A stretch of 64,000 bases of DNA, from NCBI RefSeq assembly GCF_900890425.1, contig NZ_CAAHFG010000003.1:682001-746000 (forward strand), written 5' to 3'. Positions 18,565 through 27,900 of the stretch are shown one piece after another. Source of the DNA: Pontiella desulfatans. GTDB lineage: Bacteria > Verrucomicrobiota > Kiritimatiellia > Kiritimatiellales > Pontiellaceae. The translations under genes and the position numbers were made by a program. Position 1 is the stretch's first letter; the number at the start of each line of letters is the position of its first letter. Below the pieces are notes generated by a model. The model was not told the DNA's origin and searched no databases. It saw nothing but the letters and a program-made list of their open reading frames with translations.

Positions 18565-18753
18565 AGGTTCGGCCATAGTCAGGTTTATGTCTTCGACAAT
18601 ATTCAGAATGTGTTTCCCCAATTGTGGATCAACGCAGTTTCGAAGCATTTGTCTCTTGTTCGGTAGCCTGTATTCGGACAGGTCGTACCCGTATCTCCTC
18701 TGTAATTCTGTGATTGAGGCCCCAGAACTTTCAGCTTCCTCCAATGCCCGCAT
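18535..18753 (-). CDS. Small hypothetical protein, 72 residues
   Basis: A charged, helix-prone product (MRALEEAESSGASITELQRR...) with no recognised domain. A stop codon lies just upstream of ATG 18753, so this is the longest form; no clear ribosome site is visible. It sits 34 bp before the frameshifted duplicate gene on the same strand. Its C-terminal part (DPQLGKHILNIVED...PTNRE) resembles the degenerate reading frame at 19781-19922, so a second copy once existed. Function unknown. Confidence 0.4.
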   Translation of the reverse strand: MRALEEAESSGASITELQRRYGYDLSEYRLPNKRQMLRNCVDPQLGKHILNIVEDINLTMAEPLPTNRELPT

Positions 18754-19005
18754 ACAGGTTTAGAATTTTCACGTTACCACTCGTAAGGAGTGGCAATTTA
18801 TAAAGCTGGAGCCGATTTTATTGGGAGGTTGGCGGCAACATAAAAAATATTCAAAATGCAAAGGGTGCAATACTTAGTAATTGACTGGATTGTAACTCAT
18901 GACACTCTTATCTTGATAGAAGCAAGATAGTGCATTGTCGTGAGGGCGAAACTATTCATGTGCACTGAAAAAACGTATAGTGTTGGAAAAGATAGTTGAG
19001 GCTTT
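18754..19005. other. AT-rich intergenic stretch
   Basis: No gene seen. A 6-bp-arm hairpin CCACTC-GTAAG-GAGTGG lies at 18777-18793. Base composition is visibly more AT-rich than in the glycosidase loci, in keeping with a transferred segment. Confidence 0.4.
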
Positions 19006-19734
19006 ATGCGAAAAAATACGATGTTTAGTATGTGGTCACCGAGCTTGGAGAAAGATCTTTCCAAAATCCGCGAACTCCTGTTGCAGAATCGAGTCGATGA
19101 AGCTGCCGAGTTATATAATAAATCAGCACACATGACTCCTGATTTGATAGAACGCGAAATTAAGAGAGAGCGAGACTTCGTTCATGTTCTTTCAGAGTCA
19201 AAGCAGTTTGGAGATAAAGAATCTAAGTACGGAACGACACCTCGACAAGCCCTCATTTTGGCCGCACTGTCTGGGTGGAGTGGAGATGATCCCTGTTCAT
19301 GGATCTCCCCGGTAGCTCGTGAAGACTTAATTGCGTGGGGCGGGTCACACTATGGCGGCCCATCTGCTCATTTGGAGTGTGCGTTTTCAGCGCTGGAGCT
19401 TGAGGGTCTTTTCTATGAGGTTCATCCGGCAGTTTTCTCCTCGGCTGTTTATTACTGCTGCTTCGATCCGGACTTTCTGCAGGAGCTTCCTGGTTCTGAT
19501 CAGCACCAGGAGTTGTGGGAAGCGTTTGCCGATGAGTACGATGAAGAATACGGGGACACATGGCGCAGCACAGGGTTGTGCGCGGGGCAAGGCAGTCAGG
19601 GACCATCGGATGCACGTTGGGGACCTTGTCGAGGATCATCGTGTTGCTGGTTTAAGGATGGAGAAGAGTCATGCAATCATGAATTATCTTTCAGTCAGTC
19701 AGCCTGGCGAGCGAATAAAGATGCGCCAAAATGA
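19006..19734 (+). CDS. Hypothetical protein, C-terminus possibly frameshifted
   Basis: A 242-residue acidic protein from ATG 19006, with no signal peptide and no recognised domain. Residues 1-190 look like a real soluble protein (EKDLSKIRELLLQNRVDEAA; LAALSGWSGDDPCSW; an acidic EAFADEYDEEYGDTW near residue 185). Beyond that it turns Gly/Ser/Cys-rich, while the +1 frame carries an equally plausible continuation to 19744, so a frameshift near 19560 is possible. It is isolated in the accessory segment between duplicated sequences. Function unknown. Confidence 0.5.
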   Translation: MRKNTMFSMWSPSLEKDLSKIRELLLQNRVDEAAELYNKSAHMTPDLIEREIKRERDFVHVLSESKQFGDKESKYGTTPRQALILAALSGWSGDDPCSWISPVAREDLIAWGGSHYGGPSAHLECAFSALELEGLFYEVHPAVFSSAVYYCCFDPDFLQELPGSDQHQELWEAFADEYDEEYGDTWRSTGLCAGQGSQGPSDARWGPCRGSSCCWFKDGEESCNHELSFSQSAWRANKDAPK

Positions 19735-19762
19735 TTCATGGTGATCGCTGGTTTACCTCTGA

Positions 19763-19810
19763 AGAGGGAGGACTGCCGATTTAAATGGCTGGCTCCCTAT
19801 CGGTGGGGAT
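19763..19810. repeat. Duplicated intergenic segment, copy B
   Basis: Matches copy A at 18517-18564 in 35 of 48 positions. As in copy A, it overlaps the 3' end of a minus-strand small gene, here degenerate. The two copies bracket the hypothetical gene at 19006. Confidence 0.6.
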
Positions 19811-19922
19811 TCCGTGTTCAACGCCCGTTAGCGACCTCAAACCATAAGACTTAATTTCACGATTAACGCCAGTCAGCAGAGTTTCCTGTTGTTGGGGTTG
19901 TAAAAGTCGTAGTTCTACAAGA
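19781..19922 (-). pseudogene. Remnant of a second copy of the 72-residue small gene
   Basis: A minus-strand frame ending at 19781 encodes LQPQQQETLLTGVNREIK followed by PTDREPAI and a stop. It resembles the tail of the 18535 gene (VDPQLGKHILNIVED, PTNRELPT and stop), and the DNA around both stops is the duplicated segment. It has no good start and a stop shortly upstream. Confidence 0.35.
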
Positions 19923-19986
19923 AATCAGGTCGACCACATTCCAAGCGTCGGACTTGTGGTTTTTGTCATACTGTCCGGCCGACCAC

Positions 19987-21492
19987 TTAGTGGGCTGCCT
20001 TTTTTGATTTCGTGGGCGCCGCTTTTTTCCAGCTGGTGACCGGATCGTTGTAGTCGAGCGGGTCGTTCAGGTCGGTACTGAGGGCCAGAAGGTCGGAGCG
20101 GAGTTCTTTCATTTTGGCCGCGTATTCCGGATTGGCTGAAAGGTCGCTCTTTTCGAAGGGGTCGTTTTTCATGTTATAGAGGCGTTCACCTCCGCAGGTG
20201 GGATAGGTGATGTATTTCCAGTCGCCCTGCTGGATCATGCGCTGTTGGTTTTTATAGGCACCGTAAACGGAGTTGTAGTGCTGAGCTTGTTTATCTTTCA
20301 GCAGGGGGAGAAGGCTTTTGAACTCTACATATTCGGGTATAGGGGCATCGGCCAGTTGAAGGGCGGTCGGCATAATATCCTGCAGATAGATCGGCGCAGG
20401 GTTTTCAGCGCCGGGTTCAACATTGGGTCCAACGACCATGAAGGGTACGCGTACGCTGTGGTCATACATATTCTGTTTGCCGATGAGTCCGTGACGTCCA
20501 ACGGCAAGACCATGGTCGGCGGTGAAGACGATGTAGGTGTTGTCGGCTTTTCCTGATTCTTCCAATGCCTGGAGAATGCGTCCGATCTGGTCGTCCATAT
20601 GCGTGATCAGGGCAAAGTATTCCTGCCGGTGAACTTTTACGGCGAACTCGGTGCGCGGGAAGGGGGCCAGTGCGGCGTCGCGCAGGCTTTTTCCGCAGCC
20701 GATTTCATCCTGGTATTTATATTTTGAAACATAGTTATCAGGCAGCTTGATGCGATCAAGCGGATATCGGTCGATGTATTCTTTCGGGGCCTGACGGGGA
20801 TCGTGTGAGGCATTGAAGGCGATGTACATGAAAAAGGGATCTTTGTGTTCTTTTGCATCGGCTATGAAATCGAGCGCATCATCGGCGACCACTTCGCTCC
20901 AGTGTTTCCCGCCTTCCCAGAAACCGCCGTTCGAGGTGTCCCACGGTTTCCATCCGTTTTTATAATCTTCTTCATCGACCGGGCGGAAATAGCCGTAATG
21001 CTTCGGTTTGGTTCCGTCTGCTGAGCCCTTGCTCCAGAAGTCCTTCGGCATTCCGGGGCGGTCATTTTTGGCCACATCGAAAATGTCAGCAGGTTTGGCT
21101 TTTACATGCCATTTTCCGGTCATGTAGGTGCGGTAACCGGCTTTGCTCATCAGCTGTGACCACATGCGACCGCTTTTGACTTCTTCTTTCATTTTCGGGC
21201 CGGTGTCGTGCTGATAGGTCCCCCAGACAAAGCGCCCGGTGTTGAGCATGGCGCGACTGGCAACGCAGACGGCTCCGTTATAGGCGCCCATATTATAGGC
21301 GTGAGTGAAGGTTGTTCCCCCCTCAACCATGCTGTCCAGGTGGGGGGTGTCGATATCAAGAATGCCGAATGCCCCGATGGTTTCGTAGGAGAGATCATCG
21401 GCAAAGATAAACAGGATGTTCGGTTTTTCAGTTTCCGCTAGCGCCGTGATGCTTAAGCCGGCGAGTGCGCTGATGATGAAATGCTTAATCAT
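19987..21492 (-). CDS. Exported type I (FGly) sulfatase
   Basis: Hydrolyses sulfate esters, most likely on a sulfated glycan, in the periplasm or outside. A signal peptide covers residues 1-20. The alkaline-phosphatase-like core starts PNILFIFADDLSYE (metal-binding D32/D33), with the formylglycine motif C76-V-A-S-R80, GKWH near residue 147, and a C-terminal DHGLAVGRHG region. The SYETIGAFG pattern is that of S1 sulfatases common in planctomycete and Verrucomicrobia genomes. At 501 residues the length is normal. It lies downstream of a GH29 fucosidase on the same strand, separated by a hairpin terminator, which suggests action on sulfated fucan. Confidence 0.93.
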   Translation of the reverse strand: MIKHFIISALAGLSITALAETEKPNILFIFADDLSYETIGAFGILDIDTPHLDSMVEGGTTFTHAYNMGAYNGAVCVASRAMLNTGRFVWGTYQHDTGPKMKEEVKSGRMWSQLMSKAGYRTYMTGKWHVKAKPADIFDVAKNDRPGMPKDFWSKGSADGTKPKHYGYFRPVDEEDYKNGWKPWDTSNGGFWEGGKHWSEVVADDALDFIADAKEHKDPFFMYIAFNASHDPRQAPKEYIDRYPLDRIKLPDNYVSKYKYQDEIGCGKSLRDAALAPFPRTEFAVKVHRQEYFALITHMDDQIGRILQALEESGKADNTYIVFTADHGLAVGRHGLIGKQNMYDHSVRVPFMVVGPNVEPGAENPAPIYLQDIMPTALQLADAPIPEYVEFKSLLPLLKDKQAQHYNSVYGAYKNQQRMIQQGDWKYITYPTCGGERLYNMKNDPFEKSDLSANPEYAAKMKELRSDLLALSTDLNDPLDYNDPVTSWKKAAPTKSKKAAH

Positions 21493-21520
21493 GGGATTCT
21501 CCTTGTTGAAAAGTACAATT

Positions 21521-21548
21521 CCAACCTTTGGAAGATTCCAAAGGTTGG
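21521..21548 (-). terminator. Perfect 13-bp-arm hairpin after the GH29 gene
   Basis: CCAACCTTTGGAA, two-base loop, TTCCAAAGGTTGG. It lies between the stop of the minus-strand GH29 gene (21582) and the start of the sulfatase. The leftward side has only short T-runs, so termination may be partial and allow some read-through. Confidence 0.65.
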
Positions 21549-21581
21549 AGCCGTCGAGGGACGGACGGTGTGATGCTTAAC

Positions 21582-23069
21582 CTATTTTTTGAATTCGATT
21601 TTCAGTGCATAGGCATAATCGCACGGTTTCTTATTTGGAAACCAGACCTGCAGTCCATCGCCATGATTTTCCCATTTAAGTTCGCCTTCATGCCCGAGCA
21701 TTTCAACAGATACCACTTCCGTGATGCGTGTATTCATTGCTGTAAGATTCGGAAACACGACCGGTTTTTTCTTGGCGTTATGCCAATCGAGTACGAAGGC
21801 ATAGAGCGTATCGCCTTTGGTGGTGTAGCGAAAATCCTTTGCGGACATTGGTGATTCCAGATCTTTATGTCCGATTTCATTATGACCTTCTCCAAACATA
21901 TACCAGGGGCGGGTTCCGTAGATGGCTTCACCATTCACATCAAACCATTCGCCGACTTTGTTCAGCAGTTCGGTCGCTTCCGCATCGAGCGTACCGTCAG
22001 CTTTGATTGGAATATTCAGCAGCATGTTTCCGTTCTTGGAAACAATATCGATGAGCTTATCGACTACCAGGTCGGGGGTCATATAAGAGGAGCCGGCTTT
22101 ATAGCCCCAGGAACCGATGGAGTCATCCGTCTGCCACGGTTCGGTCAGGATGGAAGCGGCTTTACCACGTTCATAATCGAGAGTGGCAATGCCGTCGGCA
22201 TAGAGGCCCTGCCAGGGACGCTCTTTGATGCACATGACCCCTTCCGGGCGTTTGTTATAGAAATGGGCAATCACGTCCATACCGGTTGCTCCGGCATCTT
22301 CTCCACGGAACGGAACCGCGCAGTCGTAATAAAGGTGATCCGGTTCATAGTCATCGATCAACTGTTTGATGCGCTTGGCCCAGTTGTCGCGCCATTCCTT
22401 CGGGGCATCAAACGGTGCACGCGGGTGGGTGCTCTGTCCGTCATTGGCAGGGTAGAGCCCTTTGGCTTTGCCCTGAGCACCGTCATATGGCACACCCTTT
22501 TTTGGTCCTTCAGTGTCCGACTGGTTTGCAGTATTAAGCCAGCTGTAGGAGCGGGAGAGGTGGGTGGTTACTCCGAAACGGAGGCCGACTTTGTGCGTGG
22601 CATCTTTCCACATTTGAATCAGGTCTTTTTTCGGGCCTTTATTGACGGAATTCCATTTATGGTACTTTGAATCCCAGAGGTCAAAGTTGTCGTGGTGCAC
22701 GGCGCAAGGGGTAAAATATTTTGCGCCCGAACGTTTGAACAGAGCCAGCAAGGCATCGGGATCAAAATTTTCAGCTTTCCACATCGGAATGAAGTCAGCG
22801 TATCCAAATTCGGACGGGTGACCGTAGGTCTTCAAATGGTGCTCATATTCCGGGCGACCTTCAATGTAGAGGTTGCGGGCATACCATTCGCCCTGTTCGG
22901 CGACCGAGTAGGCGCCCCAGTGCAGGTAGATGCCGAACTTGGCATCGCGGAACCAGTCGGCACATTCATATTGCTGCAGCGATTCAACGGTATTTACAAA
23001 TTTCGGTTTATCTTCTGACCACACCGCAGTAGTGGTGGCAAGCGCCAGCATTGTCATTGTTAATTTCAT
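21582..23069 (-). CDS. Exported alpha-L-fucosidase, GH29
   Basis: Retaining exo-alpha-L-fucosidase. The signal peptide is at residues 1-18. The TIM-barrel core shows the GH29 marks: WFRDAKFGIYLHWGAYSV (residues 39-56), YFTPCAVHHDNFDLWDS (118-134), and the nucleophile in YEPDHLYYDC (D249), here with Tyr-Tyr-Asp-Cys where most have W.DG. A C-terminal beta-sandwich with the GNMLLNI.I..DG segment follows, typical of the family. At 495 residues the length is normal. It lies between two sulfatases on the same strand, so fucosylated, sulfated substrate is likely. Confidence 0.92.
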   Translation of the reverse strand: MKLTMTMLALATTTAVWSEDKPKFVNTVESLQQYECADWFRDAKFGIYLHWGAYSVAEQGEWYARNLYIEGRPEYEHHLKTYGHPSEFGYADFIPMWKAENFDPDALLALFKRSGAKYFTPCAVHHDNFDLWDSKYHKWNSVNKGPKKDLIQMWKDATHKVGLRFGVTTHLSRSYSWLNTANQSDTEGPKKGVPYDGAQGKAKGLYPANDGQSTHPRAPFDAPKEWRDNWAKRIKQLIDDYEPDHLYYDCAVPFRGEDAGATGMDVIAHFYNKRPEGVMCIKERPWQGLYADGIATLDYERGKAASILTEPWQTDDSIGSWGYKAGSSYMTPDLVVDKLIDIVSKNGNMLLNIPIKADGTLDAEATELLNKVGEWFDVNGEAIYGTRPWYMFGEGHNEIGHKDLESPMSAKDFRYTTKGDTLYAFVLDWHNAKKKPVVFPNLTAMNTRITEVVSVEMLGHEGELKWENHGDGLQVWFPNKKPCDYAYALKIEFKK

Positions 23070-23163
23070 TCATCCATCCCGGTTTAAGGTTCTGCTGTAA
23101 AAAATGGTTTAACTATAGAACTCCACCTAAGGGGCGATTTTATACAGAAATCAGAAAAAATAC

Positions 23164-23198
23164 AAAAAAGGACCGCTTCGTGAGGTGGCGGTCCTTTT
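23164..23198. terminator. Bidirectional intrinsic terminator
   Basis: An A-rich start, then GGACCGC, an 11-nt loop and GCGGTCC followed by TTTT. It can end leftward transcription of the sulfatase at 23219 (the A-run becomes a T-run on the minus strand) before the GH29 gene. Confidence 0.8.
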
Positions 23199-23218
23199 AA
23201 TGTTCCAATCTCTGGAAA

Positions 23219-24811
23219 CTATTTTCCTGAAAGTTTAGTTGTCGGCTTGAATTCAGCAAATGTCCCGGGCTGACCTTCCAGCTGTTCCATCAGGGTCCGT
23301 TTGAGCTGCTGCAACTTCTGTGCATACTCCGGGTGATTGGCCAGATTCTTCTGTTCCTTCGGATCTTTGGAAAGATCGTAGAGCTGATCGATATCCCAAT
23401 ACGCCGCATAGTTTTTCGGGATCTTCTTTTCCAGCCCGCGGCCGCCTCGTGTGGAGGCAATATGATAAAGCGGTTTGGGTTCGCCGTTTTTCGGGATATC
23501 AAACTTTTCTTCCCGATCCGGGTGTACACGCCAGGCGATGTATTTGAACCCATCTTTTAACACGGCACGCGATGAACCGATCTGCAGGTGTACATCTTTC
23601 CGCACCTCTTTGCTATCCCCCTGGAGAACACTGGTAAAACTGGTTCCGTCCATTGGAGGTTGTTTGGATTCCGGTATCCCGCAGAGTTCATAAATGGTCG
23701 GCGCAAAATCAATATTGGCCAGCAGCTGATCGGCGCGACGTTTCCCTTTCAGGTTTTTACCCCAGACAAAGGCCGGCACATGGGCGCCACCTTCGTAGAG
23801 TGCACCTTTGGCCCCCATGCCGTTATCCACAAAGAAAAAGATGATGGTGTTGTCGAGTTCACCCATTTCTTCAAGCTTCGTAATGATCGCGTTGATTCCG
23901 TCGTCGAGCCACAACGCATCGGCATGGTCACCTTTGGGCGGATATCCGGCGGCTTTGAGGCGTTTGGGAATGGTGTTTCGTGCGGGTTGGACCTGCAACG
24001 GTTCTCCAAGCACGCCTGCAGGAGTAAAGCGCGGATTTGCGGAGTATTTGTGCCCTGCGGGACCCGGACCATGGTTGAGGGTGGAACAGAAATGAAGATA
24101 AAACGGCTTGTCCTGTTTTTCAGCCTGTTCCAGAAAGTCGAGGCCGCCTTTGGTGATCCAGTCCTGATTATGGGCTTCCATCTTAATCGGCATATGGCCC
24201 GGAACGTTGCCGGCATAAATGCTGGCCGCATAGTCAAATCCGTTCTGCAGGACGCTGGCCACTTCAGCAGCCTGCTTGCTTTCGAGGAATTCCTGCGTTT
24301 TTGCATCAAAAGGATCTGCATCGCGCCAGGGCGAAATGCCCGGCACTTTGATGGTGTCGCTGTGGAGTACGTGGTTTTTTCCTGCAAAGCCGGTGAAATA
24401 GCCGTTTTCTTTGAGCACACTACCGATATTCGCCTTGCCCGGGGTGACATGAACATTGAAATGCGGGTTCGGCTGGTTTCCGAAGGCTTCCATATCCTGC
24501 AGGAATCCTTTGTCCTGGCTGCGGCTGGGATATTCTCCGGTCAACACACTAAACCGGCTCGGGGTACAGACGGTGGATGTTGCATACATCCGGTCCAGAA
24601 TAATGCCTTCGGAGGAGAGGCGATCAATGGTCGGGGTCAGGTTTTTCGGTTTGCCGTCTTCATCCCGGCCCTCAGGGAGAAAGTTGAACTCCGGACGCCA
24701 TTGGTCATCGGTCATGATAAAAAGGATATTCGGGCGCGTTTCTTTACTTAGCGCAGACGTCGCCGCTGCTGCCGCGAGAATCATGATCGTTAAAATTGCA
24801 TTCCGTTTCAT
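23219..24811 (-). CDS. Exported type I (FGly) sulfatase
   Basis: The signal peptide is in residues 1-22. The core opens RPNILFIMTDDQWRPEF (D35/D36 metal site) with the formylglycine motif C82-T-P-S-R86, then TGEYPSR, GKNHVLH, and a late FFVDNGMGAKG metal-site strand. Shared features with other members point to the S1 family; the sub-family is not assignable by eye. At 530 residues the length is normal. It is transcribed from a promoter-like motif at 24852-24879 that is back to back with that of the beta-helix gene at 24967. A sulfated glycan as substrate is inferred from the neighbouring GH29. Confidence 0.93.
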   Translation of the reverse strand: MKRNAILTIMILAAAAATSALSKETRPNILFIMTDDQWRPEFNFLPEGRDEDGKPKNLTPTIDRLSSEGIILDRMYATSTVCTPSRFSVLTGEYPSRSQDKGFLQDMEAFGNQPNPHFNVHVTPGKANIGSVLKENGYFTGFAGKNHVLHSDTIKVPGISPWRDADPFDAKTQEFLESKQAAEVASVLQNGFDYAASIYAGNVPGHMPIKMEAHNQDWITKGGLDFLEQAEKQDKPFYLHFCSTLNHGPGPAGHKYSANPRFTPAGVLGEPLQVQPARNTIPKRLKAAGYPPKGDHADALWLDDGINAIITKLEEMGELDNTIIFFFVDNGMGAKGALYEGGAHVPAFVWGKNLKGKRRADQLLANIDFAPTIYELCGIPESKQPPMDGTSFTSVLQGDSKEVRKDVHLQIGSSRAVLKDGFKYIAWRVHPDREEKFDIPKNGEPKPLYHIASTRGGRGLEKKIPKNYAAYWDIDQLYDLSKDPKEQKNLANHPEYAQKLQQLKRTLMEQLEGQPGTFAEFKPTTKLSGK

Positions 24812-24851
24812 TGTACATTCCTAAAGTGATGGTTGGGTGCTTCTAATCAAT

Positions 24852-24879
24852 AAATACCGCCTGTTTACGGGGTTTTGAT
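24852..24879 (-). promoter_or_regulatory. Regulon promoter motif for the sulfatase at 24811
   Basis: On the minus strand: ATCAAA, 14 nt, CGGTATTT, ending 40 nt before the sulfatase start. The hexamer and octamer match the motif found before ten other genes here. Its -35-like end is 18 bp from that of the divergent site at 24898. Confidence 0.65.
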
Positions 24880-24897
24880 TTTATTTTTGATGAATTT

Positions 24898-24925
24898 ATC
24901 AAAACGCCACTGTTGAATGGGATTA
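24898..24925 (+). promoter_or_regulatory. Regulon promoter motif for the beta-helix gene at 24967
   Basis: ATCAAA, 14 nt, TGGGATTA, ending 41 nt before the GTG start. The octamer differs from CGGCATTA at two positions. Back to back with the sulfatase site. Confidence 0.6.
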
Positions 24926-24966
24926 CCTCAACAACTGAATATACTTACGTAAATAAGAGGGAATAA

Positions 24967-27900
24967 GTGAATAGACGACTTAAATATGTACTGCATGTAT
25001 CCATGCTTTGTACTCTTTCGGCCTTTTCAACAGATTATTATGTTTCAACCAACGGGGTGGATGTTTGGCCCGGGGGTGATTTTTCGGCTCCGTTTGCGAG
25101 CATCCAATATGCCGCGGACCGCATGGTACCCGGGGATTCCTGCTACATCCGGACCGGGCGCTACCACGAGGAAATTACTGTTTCAAATACGGATCAATTA
25201 ACCTTTTCGGCCTACAGCAATGAAACCGTCGTGTTGGATGGCTCCATGGTTATTTCCAATGGTTGGACGCTGCATTCTGGAAATATCTACAAAACGACCC
25301 TGAACGAAGATGTGTGGCAGCTGTTTGCCGATGGTGAAATGCTGATTCCTGCCCGCTGGCCGAATGCGGACCCGAATATAGATCTGTGGGAGCAGTGGGA
25401 ATCGGATCATTGGGCGGAAGGACGATCAGAACGTAATTTCTCCCCGGATAATCCACCTTGGGATGTGAACGGAACGGTATATGATCATCCGCATAATGGA
25501 ATCGATCTAGCCGCATCGGGGCTGGATATCAGCAATGCCATTGCGGTGCTGAACCTGGGCAGTTTCAGAACCTGGACGCGTGTTGTGGATGCGCATGTCC
25601 CTGGTTCCAATATGTTCACCCATGCCCCGGTTTCTGCGTCGGGCTATAAAGACAAGGAGCACTATTATTTTGTCGAAGGCAAATTGGAACTGCTCGATGC
25701 GGAGAATGAGTGGTTCTATGATACGGTAACGTCAAATCTTTATGCTTGGGTTCCGGGGGGAGTAACCCCGGCGAGCTTGGAGATTAGGGGCAAACATACC
25801 ACGTATTGTTTCTCGGCAAGCAATTGTGATGACTTGATGCTTTCGGGCATCGATTTTTTTGCAGGGACTTTCCATTTGGATAACTGCCTGCGTGCCCGGG
25901 TCGAAAATTGTGAATTGCTTTATCCCAGCTGTACGAAACGCATGCTCCGTAATATTGGGGCTCCGGAAACCACGCATCTGGATGGGGATGACTCTATCGT
26001 ATTTAACTGTACCTTCGCTTACTCAGACGGCCATGGCATCTATGTGAACGGCGACGACAATACGGTAGAGAACTGCTACTTTCATCATATCGACTACAGT
26101 GTTTCCGAACTGCCGTCGGTTATGGCGGCACTTTATATGAACGGCAACCGGAATAGCTTTCGTAAAAATACGCTGCACAGTTTCGGGGCATCGGTCGGCT
26201 ATCTGCAGGATAAAGCCGCAACCACGGAATATAATAATTTCTATAACGGCGGCTACAAGCAACACGATGGTGCCATGGTTCAGGTGATGGTGGCGAATCA
26301 GTTGAATGCAAATATCGGCTGGAACTGGGTGCATGACTGGTCGCGCCTGGGTATCCGCTTCGATGGAGGAGGCGGTCAGGGCGGCCTGATTCACCACTCT
26401 GTGGGCTGGGGGCCGAACATGAATTCCACTGTCTATATCGGGAATCATGAAAACAACGAGGTTTACAATAACTCCGGCATATACAGTAAATCACGCAACG
26501 AGATTGTGGTAGAGCACGGCGGGGATCCATACAGCCACAATACAAACTCGATTACGCGCAACAATATTGCGCCGCGCATGGGCGGCAGCAACAGTGGGAT
26601 CAATGATGTACCGGGCACCTTTGACCATAACTGGAACAGTCAGGCGACCGGTGCAGATATTCGAACACAACTGCGGGATCCCGATAACCTCGACTTCCGT
26701 CCATTGCCCGGCGCGGATATTGTTGATGCCGGCACCAACGTTCCCGGTGTAACGGACGGTTATATGGGCAGTGCACCCGATATCGGTGCGTATGAATATG
26801 GGGATTCCAACTATTGGATTGCGGGTCATCAGGCCGAACAGGCTTCGATACCCATTCCGCCAAACGGGACGGCTGATGCCAAAGGTTCAGCCTCGCTGAT
26901 GTGGCATCCTGCACTGGGTACGCTTTCGAATCATGTTTATCTCGGAACTTCATCCAATGCCGTTCTCAATGCCACGCATGTGTCGCCCGAATACCGGGGA
27001 AACACGGTAAACAATATATATGATCCGCTGGGGCTTTATGCGCAGACCTACTATTGGCGCATCGATTGCGTTACGGTAACGGGTACCGTCAAGGGCGCAG
27101 TCTGGTCGTTTGCGGCATCGGACGTTTCCGCAACGCTTCCGGGGATTATAAATGCTCCGGCTGAAAATATTACGGAAGATTCCGCTGTAATTGGCGGACA
27201 GATCACGGATGGAGGAACGGCCTCACAGGTATGGGTTCATTGGTGGCCGGAAGCCGGGGCAACCAATACGGTCAATATGGGCGTTCAGGATTATGCTTTC
27301 GACCTTCCGCTTAACGGGTTGATCACGAATACGCAGTATTATTTCCAAGCTCAGGCATCGAACACGTATGGGACGAGCTGGGCGCCTACCATAGGCAGTT
27401 TTCTGACCGGCGGGGCAATGCCACCTTCTACTAAAATTGCCGTTGCACACCTGCCGGTGCTTGAGGATTCCTGGGTGCAGGAGGGCAATAATGAAGGGGT
27501 TAACCATGACGGCGAAACGATCCTTAAAGTGCGCGGAACAACCCGTTTCAGTTATTTGAAGTTTGATACCGGCAACCTGGATGGGGCTCAGTTTGATTCG
27601 GCCCGGATTTTTATCCGTGCCACACAGGATATTCCGGATACGTCAATGCACAGTGTTTCCAACAACAGCTGGACGGCGCCAACGCTCGTGGGCTCGAATG
27701 CCCCGGTGCGCGGTGCTGTTTTTGATTCCGTGACCGCTTCTGCCGGGGACTGGGTTGAATTTGATTCGTCGAGCTGGATTACGGGCAAGGGGGTCTGGTC
27801 GGTTGCCCTGTCAACATCTGCTTCGGGGGCGCTCAACTGGCATGCGGAAGAGTCGGGGAACGTGCCCTATCTAGCCGTGACCTATTTTTCGGATACCGCC

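Noticed and set aside
19560-19744. Alternative C-terminus for the hypothetical gene at 19006 in another frame
   Set aside because: Cannot decide between frames without homologues; noted in the gene entry but not called as a separate gene.
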